Shown piece after piece: positions 43,417 to 47,377 of a stretch of DNA of 47,377 bases (position 1 is the first letter of the stretch; the number at the start of each line of letters is the position of its first letter). The position numbers and the translations under genes are program-made. The stretch lies in NCBI GenBank assembly GCA_015058275.1, contig SVCQ01000016.1, positions 1 to 47,377 of the forward strand, written 5' to 3'. The notes beneath the pieces were generated by a model that was given only the letters and a program-made list of their open reading frames with translations, made no database searches and was not told the origin of the DNA. Source of the DNA: Clostridiales bacterium. Lineage in GTDB: Bacteria; Bacillota; Clostridia; Peptostreptococcales; Anaerovoracaceae.

Positions 43417-45132
43417 ATGCAGAATATGATAGACGACGACAATTTAAAAGAAGCTCAGGAGACTCAGGAGTTACAGGATACCGGGGACATTCAGGAGACA
43501 CAGCCGGACATGGCCGTCAGAGGCAGATCCGCCTCAAAGACGCTTATGAAGGGAGCTGCGATACTTGCGGTCGCGGGCATCGTCAGCAAGGTCTTCGGCG
43601 CTGTATTCAGGATACCTCTTACCAACATGATCGGTGCCGAGGGTCAGTCGTATTACTCAGCTGCGTATCCGGTATACCAGCTCTTTACGGTCATAGCCAC
43701 GGCAGGATTCCCGGTGGCCATATCAAGGATGGTATCCGAGAGGATAGCGAAGGGCGATTACATCAACGCCCACAAGGCCTACAAGCTCGCACTCAAGGTA
43801 TCCGCCGTGCTGGGCATAGTTTCCTTTGCGATCATGTTCATCGGGGCCGGCGCCATAGCAAGGTTCTACAAGAACCCGGGAGCCGAGGCTTCGATGAGGG
43901 CTGTTTCGTTTGCGCTTTTGTTCCTTCCGTTCCTTGCATCCCTCAGAGGATATTACCAGGGCAGACAGGAGATGAGACCTACAGCTCTGACAGAGGTAGT
44001 CGAACAGATGGCGAGAGTGTCTGTCGGTCTGTCGCTTGCCTTCGTGTTCTATAAGACCAGCCTCGAGAACGCCGCAGCCGGCGCTACATTCGGAGCATCC
44101 GCAGGTGCAATCGTCGCGCTCCTGGTCATGACTATCATATACCGCAGTGACCGCGGCAGGCGCAAAGAGCTTGTAAAGCAGTCCGCCCTCAAAAAAGAGA
44201 CCGACAAGGAGAGGCTCAGGGAGCTTCTCATATTCGTCGTACCGATCACTATCGGCTCATCCATAATGCCGATAATGTTCAATATCGATGCAGCCATAGT
44301 AATGAGAAGGCTGCTCGCGACGGGTTGGAGCTACGCCCAGGCCAAGACCCTCTACGGTCTGATGGGAGGCTATGCGGACCCGATAGTCGGCATGCCTTTC
44401 GTATTCGTCGACGCCATATGCATCAGCATGATGCCGGCTGTCACGACTGCCTTTACACTCAAGAACAAAACAGAGCTCGACAACCATATCAGGACAGGTC
44501 TCAAGACCATGATGATAATCACATATCCATGTGCCGTCGGACTCATAGTGCTTGCCAATCCTATATTATCCATGCTTTATCCGAGGAAGCTCGATGAGGC
44601 TGCCATGGCAGTGCCTACGCTTCAGATACTCGCGGTGTCCATAGTGACGCTTGCGATCATGAGGGCGTTCTCCACGAGCCTTCAGGGCATAGGAAAGATG
44701 ATGCTTCCTGTATGGAACCTCTTCCTCGGAGCTGTCATGAAGACCATCACTTCGTATGTGCTTGTCGGCATACCGGCTCTCAATATCAAGGGCGCAGCCA
44801 TAGGGTCTGTAATCGCGTATGTGACTGCCGGACTTCTCAACTGGATGGCGCTTCGCAAGTACGCGGGAGTGAGCCTTGATGTAAAGGGCGTATTCATCAC
44901 ACCTCTCACAGCATCTGTCATTATGGGAATCGGTGCATTCGCCTCGTACAAGCTCATATTCATGATCACTTCCAGCAACGCATTGTCGACGCTTCTGTCC
45001 ATATTGATAGCTGTCGTGATCTACTTCGTGGCTGTATTCAAGATAAGGGTAATAACCAAAGAAGAGATAGAGCTCATCCCTAAGGGAGACCTGATCTACA
45101 GGATAGCAGTAAGGATGAAAATAGCAGGTTGA
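43417..45132 (+). CDS. Polysaccharide biosynthesis/SpoVB-MurJ-like flippase
   Basis: 571-aa membrane protein of the MOP superfamily with about 14 helices. Residues 1-35 are an acidic Gln/Glu-rich cytosolic tail (EAQETQELQD), then KGAAILAVAGIVSKVFGAVFRIPLTNMIG, which is the typical SpoVB/YtgP start. Such proteins flip lipid-linked cell-wall precursors. Its place between mfd and hup matches spoVB in other clostridia. ATG 43417 lacks a good SD (AGGA 13 bases upstream). The tail is unusual and could bind a partner. Confidence 0.85.
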   Translation: MQNMIDDDNLKEAQETQELQDTGDIQETQPDMAVRGRSASKTLMKGAAILAVAGIVSKVFGAVFRIPLTNMIGAEGQSYYSAAYPVYQLFTVIATAGFPVAISRMVSERIAKGDYINAHKAYKLALKVSAVLGIVSFAIMFIGAGAIARFYKNPGAEASMRAVSFALLFLPFLASLRGYYQGRQEMRPTALTEVVEQMARVSVGLSLAFVFYKTSLENAAAGATFGASAGAIVALLVMTIIYRSDRGRRKELVKQSALKKETDKERLRELLIFVVPITIGSSIMPIMFNIDAAIVMRRLLATGWSYAQAKTLYGLMGGYADPIVGMPFVFVDAICISMMPAVTTAFTLKNKTELDNHIRTGLKTMMIITYPCAVGLIVLANPILSMLYPRKLDEAAMAVPTLQILAVSIVTLAIMRAFSTSLQGIGKMMLPVWNLFLGAVMKTITSYVLVGIPALNIKGAAIGSVIAYVTAGLLNWMALRKYAGVSLDVKGVFITPLTASVIMGIGAFASYKLIFMITSSNALSTLLSILIAVVIYFVAVFKIRVITKEEIELIPKGDLIYRIAVRMKIAG

Positions 45133-45195
45133 CAACAGCGACTTGATAATTCGTAAAGACATTGATATTCAAGCCTTTGAGGCAGCATATAATTG

Positions 45196-45225
45196 TTGAC
45201 AATCAAAATATGCGAGCTTTATAAT
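45196..45225 (+). promoter_or_regulatory. Strong promoter of the HU gene
   Basis: Perfect TTGACA (45196-45201), 18-base spacer and perfect TATAAT (45220-45225), about 38 bases before the HU ATG. Confidence 0.9.
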
Positions 45226-45263
45226 ATTGCCAGATGTCATATCGCTGTTAAGGAGGGTTTGTT

Positions 45264-45542
45264 ATGAACAAGGCAGAATTGGTTGCAAAGGTTGCAGATA
45301 AGACAGGCTTCAAGAAAAAAGACGCAGAGATGGCACTTGACGCAGTTCTCGAGACTATCGAGGATGCACTCGTTGCAGGAGACAGCGTAAGACTTATCGG
45401 TTTCGGTACTTTCGAGACAAGGAGCAGGAAGGCCAGAACCGGCAGGAACCCGCAAAAGCCTGACAGAGTTATCTCGATCCCGGCATCCAAGGCACCGGTA
45501 TTCAAGGCCGGTAAATCACTCAAGGACGCAGTCAACAAATAG
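45264..45542 (+). CDS. hup: DNA-binding protein HU
   Basis: 92-aa histone-like protein that bends DNA as a dimer. [15 protein letters not shown] at the start, [22 protein letters not shown] with the DNA-contacting beta-arm signature, and the short C-terminal helix are standard. Strong SD (AAGGAGGG), strong promoter and own terminator fit an abundant protein. Confidence 0.97.
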   Translation: MNKAELVAKVADKTGFKKKDAEMALDAVLETIEDALVAGDSVRLIGFGTFETRSRKARTGRNPQKPDRVISIPASKAPVFKAGKSLKDAVNK

Positions 45543-45559
45543 TTTAGATACGAAGAGGC

Positions 45560-45589
45560 GCGGATAGCCCGGCTATCCGCTCTTTTTTT
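45560..45589 (+). terminator. Rho-independent terminator of hup
   Basis: GCGGATAGCC (45560-45569) and GGCTATCCGC (45571-45580) form a near-perfect hairpin, followed by a run of seven T (45583-45589). It reaches to just before the rqcP SD, so rqcP may rely on read-through. Confidence 0.94.
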
Positions 45590-45601
45590 CGAAAGGATTA
45601 T

Positions 45602-45844
45602 ATGAGATTAGACAAATACCTAAAGAACTCAAGGATCATCAAAAGGCGTACTGTAGCCAAGGATGCATGCGAGCAGGGCAGGGTCGAGGTCAACGGCAAG
45701 GTAGCCAAGCCCGGCCTCGAATTAAAAAAAGGTGATGAGATATGCATCACCTTTGGTACTAACATATTGAAGGTCAGGGTGCTTTCGATGCCCGAGACCG
45801 TTCGCAAGGATGAGGCTGAGAGCCTCTATGAAGTGATCGGCTAG
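45602..45844 (+). CDS. rqcP: S4-domain ribosome quality-control protein RqcP
   Basis: 80-aa RNA-binding protein; MRLDKYLKNSRIIKRRTVAKDACEQGRVEVNG is the classical S4 motif, as in B. subtilis RqcP (YabO), which assists RqcH in C-terminal Ala-tailing on stalled 50S subunits. AAAGGA precedes the ATG. In many relatives yabP, yabQ and divIC follow; here the reverse-strand folT does. Its TAG shares the CTAG palindrome with the folT stop, so the genes overlap tail to tail by four bases. Confidence 0.9.
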   Translation: MRLDKYLKNSRIIKRRTVAKDACEQGRVEVNGKVAKPGLELKKGDEICITFGTNILKVRVLSMPETVRKDEAESLYEVIG

Positions 45845-46359
45845 TTCGTCGATCTGTTGCGGACAGCCTTTATGACGGATCTGTCCATGGCCACTATCAG
45901 GAGAGCCATAACAGGTATCGCAACGATCTCCTTGACGGCCCTTGATGCGAGCAGGACCTTGAAGCCCTTGCCGATTATGAATGTGAGCCAGAATGTATTG
46001 AGTATGAGGTTGACTCCCAGACACACCAGCGCTGATGCTATCAGCGCTCTTGTTATAGTTACTTCCTTATTATACAGAACGAATCCGAAGATAAGTCCCG
46101 TGAGCACGGCGGATACGGTAAAGCCCGGGAAGAAAGTACCCGTAGGCAGGAGCCATGCGCCAATGAGATCGGCGAGGCCGTAGCCGAGGGCTGCGATCCA
46201 CGGACCGTACAGTATCGCGAGTATGGCTATAGGCAGGAAACCGAAGCCGATCCTGAGAAACGATATGTTGATGGAAATGAGCTTGGACAACACTACCGAT
46301 AGTGCTGTCATGAATGCCGTTACCACCATAACTTCAGTTGAAAAGCGTGTCTTTTTCAT
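45841..46359 (-). CDS. folT: Folate-type ECF transporter S component
   Basis: 172-aa membrane protein with about six helices. The N-terminal STEVMVVTAFMTALSVVLSKL and FLPIAILAILYGPWIAALGYGLADLIGAWLLPTGTFFPGFT segments are typical of FolT/FolT2-like S components, which bind folate and dock to a shared EcfA/A'/T module (not in the window). The start MKKTRF is used, with GGGAGG seven to nine bases upstream; an ATG seven codons earlier lies before this SD. The upstream THF riboswitch independently supports folate as substrate. Confidence 0.88.
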   Translation of the reverse strand: MKKTRFSTEVMVVTAFMTALSVVLSKLISINISFLRIGFGFLPIAILAILYGPWIAALGYGLADLIGAWLLPTGTFFPGFTVSAVLTGLIFGFVLYNKEVTITRALIASALVCLGVNLILNTFWLTFIIGKGFKVLLASRAVKEIVAIPVMALLIVAMDRSVIKAVRNRSTN

Positions 46360-46365
46360 ACAAAA

Positions 46366-46444
46366 ACCTCCCGGAATCATGCAATTGCAACACTTTCACG
46401 AATCGCTATCCTGCAGCAATCACAGTCCGGAAGGTCGTACTTCC
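46366..46444 (-). promoter_or_regulatory. Expression platform of the folT riboswitch (SD sequestration)
   Basis: On the reverse strand ACCTTCCGG (46427-46435) can pair with CCGGGAGGT (46366-46374), which contains the folT Shine-Dalgarno, with one G-U pair. The same segment can instead form a local hairpin GGAAG/CTTCC (46429-46444). These two exclusive helices form an on/off switch acting on translation. Confidence 0.6.
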
Positions 46445-46464
46445 GCTATTTATTGTCCTGCAGT

Positions 46465-46559
46465 AGCGGATGCAATATCAAACCGCAACTTTGTAAGTTT
46501 TCGTTCCCGGGCAACATCCCATCCCGCGGACACTTGACGCTTGATATTTACTCTACGCC
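46465..46559 (-). ncRNA. THF (tetrahydrofolate) riboswitch aptamer
   Basis: Read on the reverse strand, the segment from GGCGTAGAG (46559 side) through AAATATCAAGCGTCAAGTG, GGGATGGGATGTTGCCC, to GCGGTTTGATATTGCATCCGCT (46465 side) matches the THF class: P2 pairing AATATCAA with TTGATATT, the GGGATG internal segment, and the conserved TTGCATCCGCT 3' end pairing back near the start. It lies just after a good promoter and before folT. It should reduce transporter expression when reduced folates are plentiful. Confidence 0.88.
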
Positions 46560-46563
46560 TCGG

Positions 46564-46593
46564 ATTGTAACACAGTTGACAATTTGTTTTCAA
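46564..46593 (-). promoter_or_regulatory. Promoter of the folT riboswitch transcript
   Basis: On the reverse strand TTGAAA (46588-46593), an 18-base spacer and TACAAT (46564-46569) with a TG one base upstream (extended -10). Transcription would start at the 5' edge of the aptamer. Confidence 0.75.
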
Positions 46594-46633
46594 TATTATT
46601 GTTTACAGGTAACTGGCGGTTTTTGCATGTTTT

Positions 46634-46661
46634 TTGAGGGATACTTTTCTTTTTATATATG
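46634..46661 (+). promoter_or_regulatory. Possible promoter of the LytTR gene
   Basis: TTGAGG (46634-46639) with an AT-rich TATATG-like -10 at 46656-46661 (16-base spacer) just upstream of the 20-bp palindrome. Weak match. Confidence 0.3.
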
Positions 46662-46671
46662 TCAAGATATA

Positions 46672-46691
46672 CGACATAGATATCTATGTCG
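46672..46691. promoter_or_regulatory. Perfect 20-bp palindrome, putative operator
   Basis: CGACATAGAT followed directly by its reverse complement, between the likely promoter and the LytTR start. CGGTCAA occurs as a direct repeat at 46690-46696 and 46702-46708 (12-base period), the first copy overlapping the palindrome end. Placement suggests control of the LytTR gene, possibly by its own product. Confidence 0.5.
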
Positions 46692-46730
46692 GTCAAACGC
46701 ACGGTCAAGACACATATTAAGGAGGGAAAC

Positions 46731-47219
46731 ATGCAGCAACACACCGTTAACAAGATGCAGCGCAGCAAGCTTCCGGAATTCATATCCGTAATAAGTGCAA
46801 ACAGCTGCGCCAGGATCCGTATCGATGACATAGAGGTCATCGAACAGGACGGACGCAAGATACACGTTATTACCGCAGACAGGGACTACACTTTCTACGG
46901 AGCGATGAACACCCTGGCCGAGTCACTCAATGAGAGGGCATTCTTCAGACCTATCAGGCGCATGATAATCAACCTTGATCACATCAGGGACATAAGCGGG
47001 TTTTATATCAACTTCAACTCAGGCCAGTCTGTGGCGATGGGGCGAAATGCCATGGCGGATACCAAAAAGGCATACAAGAGATATCTCCTGAGATATCCGC
47101 CTTATACTCTGTGGGAGCCGGCAGGTCTGATGCACGATGCCGTAGCTGAGAGCATAGTCCATCATGAGCCTCTGCACGAGGATGAAATGACCGACAATCA
47201 GGACGCTCTTGAGGCCTGA
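46731..47219 (+). CDS. Stand-alone LytTR-type DNA-binding regulator
   Basis: 162-aa protein. Residues about 20-120 fit the LytTR beta-rich DNA-binding domain: RIRIDDIEVIEQDGRKIHVIT, LAESLNERAFFRPIRRMIINLDHIRDI, matching the typical F.RIHRSYIVNLDHI pattern. No receiver or membrane domain is attached, so it is not a classical response regulator. The C-terminal 40 residues are acidic and His-rich (HDAVAESIVHHEPLHED), perhaps a sensing or contact region. ATG 46731 has AAGGAGG at ideal spacing. It lies directly upstream of a probable rRNA operon, but nothing shows that it controls it. Confidence 0.8.
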   Translation: MQQHTVNKMQRSKLPEFISVISANSCARIRIDDIEVIEQDGRKIHVITADRDYTFYGAMNTLAESLNERAFFRPIRRMIINLDHIRDISGFYINFNSGQSVAMGRNAMADTKKAYKRYLLRYPPYTLWEPAGLMHDAVAESIVHHEPLHEDEMTDNQDALEA

Positions 47220-47237
47220 TTTCGGGCCTCTGAGAGC
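47205..47237 (+). terminator. Hairpin after the LytTR gene
   Basis: GAGGCC (47211-47216) pairs with GGCCTC (47225-47230), and outer arms GCTCT (47205-47209) with AGAGC (47233-47237). There is no T-run, so termination would be weak; the hairpin overlaps the stop codon. Confidence 0.45.
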
Positions 47238-47253
47238 ATCCCAAAATTACTTC

Positions 47254-47313
47254 AAAAAAAGTTAAAAAAAGTTTAAAAAAGCTGTTGACAGATACTGGGG
47301 GTTTGCATATAAT
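47254..47313 (+). promoter_or_regulatory. rRNA-type promoter with phased A-tracts
   Basis: Three A-tracts (47254-47260, 47264-47270, 47275-47280) are spaced about one helical turn apart, giving intrinsic bending or an UP-element-like site. They are followed by perfect TTGACA (47285-47290), a 17-base spacer and perfect TATAAT (47308-47313). This is the strongest promoter in the window. Confidence 0.92.
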
Positions 47314-47320
47314 AATGAAG

Positions 47321-47377
47321 CTGTCGCTGAAAAGCACAGCGGAACCTTGAAAACTTCATAGTGCAGAACAGGTCTTG
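47321..47377 (+). other. Leader of a probable rRNA operon, cut by the window edge
   Basis: After the promoter come a small inverted repeat (GCTGT near 47321, ACAGC near 47336) and CCTTGAAAACTTCATAG, which resembles the boxA antitermination sequence (core TTGAAAACT) of Firmicute rRNA leaders. A 16S rRNA gene probably begins beyond base 47377; it is not in the window. Confidence 0.7.

Overview
The window reads as a chromosome segment of an anaerobic low-to-mid GC Firmicute of the class Clostridia. The evidence is clostridial-type housekeeping order (purR, murC, prs, pth, mfd, a SpoVB/MurJ-like flippase, HU, rqcP), Shine-Dalgarno-led genes, a group B [FeFe] hydrogenase, a THF riboswitch in front of folT, and no oxygen-dependent enzymes. 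The usual sporulation neighbours of this block (spoVG, spoVT, yabP/yabQ) are absent, which hints at a non-sporulating lineage (inference). I cannot name the species.

Region 1 (1-3.1 kb) is a three-gene cassette: an AMP-forming ligase, an 89-aa peptide shaped like a RiPP precursor (Nif11-like leader, small Cys-rich core), and a divergent U32-family Fe-S protein. It ends in a terminator and is a candidate undescribed peptide-modification system. Region 2 (3.1-7.2 kb) holds two polytopic membrane proteins, a membrane-anchored alpha/beta hydrolase and aspartate ammonia-lyase, all overlapping or touching. Region 3 (7.3-15.2 kb) is the most unusual part. It has three related AMP-forming ligases with a non-standard P-loop. 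One carries a Met-rich, phasin-like tail preceded by an internal ribosome-binding site. A second Met-rich protein is a separate small gene. The third ligase is fused behind an HSL-type esterase. Region 4 (15.3-20.2 kb) holds the group B [FeFe] hydrogenase, a small membrane protein, a DUF6765-like protein, a DUF308-like membrane protein and a YkvI-like permease.

Region 5 (20.3-26.2 kb) has a protein built of four exact 20-residue DG-repeats, mnmA, a Lar-like zinc ribbon, gap, and an amino-acid ABC importer. The importer's binding protein appears circularly permuted and its ATPase has an extra C-terminal domain. Region 6 (26.2-33.4 kb) is a HAD phosphatase, a MATE exporter with an ATPase-like tail, then a class III aminotransferase, a tandem class II aldolase, an FGGY kinase and a GtrA protein. 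It meets a reverse-strand cysteine desulfurase at a two-way terminator.

Region 7 (34.6-45.9 kb) is housekeeping: purR, murC, prs, pth, mfd, an MTA/SAH-deaminase-like amidohydrolase, a lipid-II-flippase-like protein, HU and rqcP. Region 8 (45.8-47.4 kb) has folT on the reverse strand behind a THF riboswitch with a visible SD-sequestering helix, then a LytTR regulator behind a perfect 20-bp palindrome. The window ends with a very strong phased-A-tract promoter and a boxA-like leader, which indicate that an rRNA operon starts just beyond the edge. I found no tRNA, rRNA, CRISPR array, transposase or integrase inside the window.
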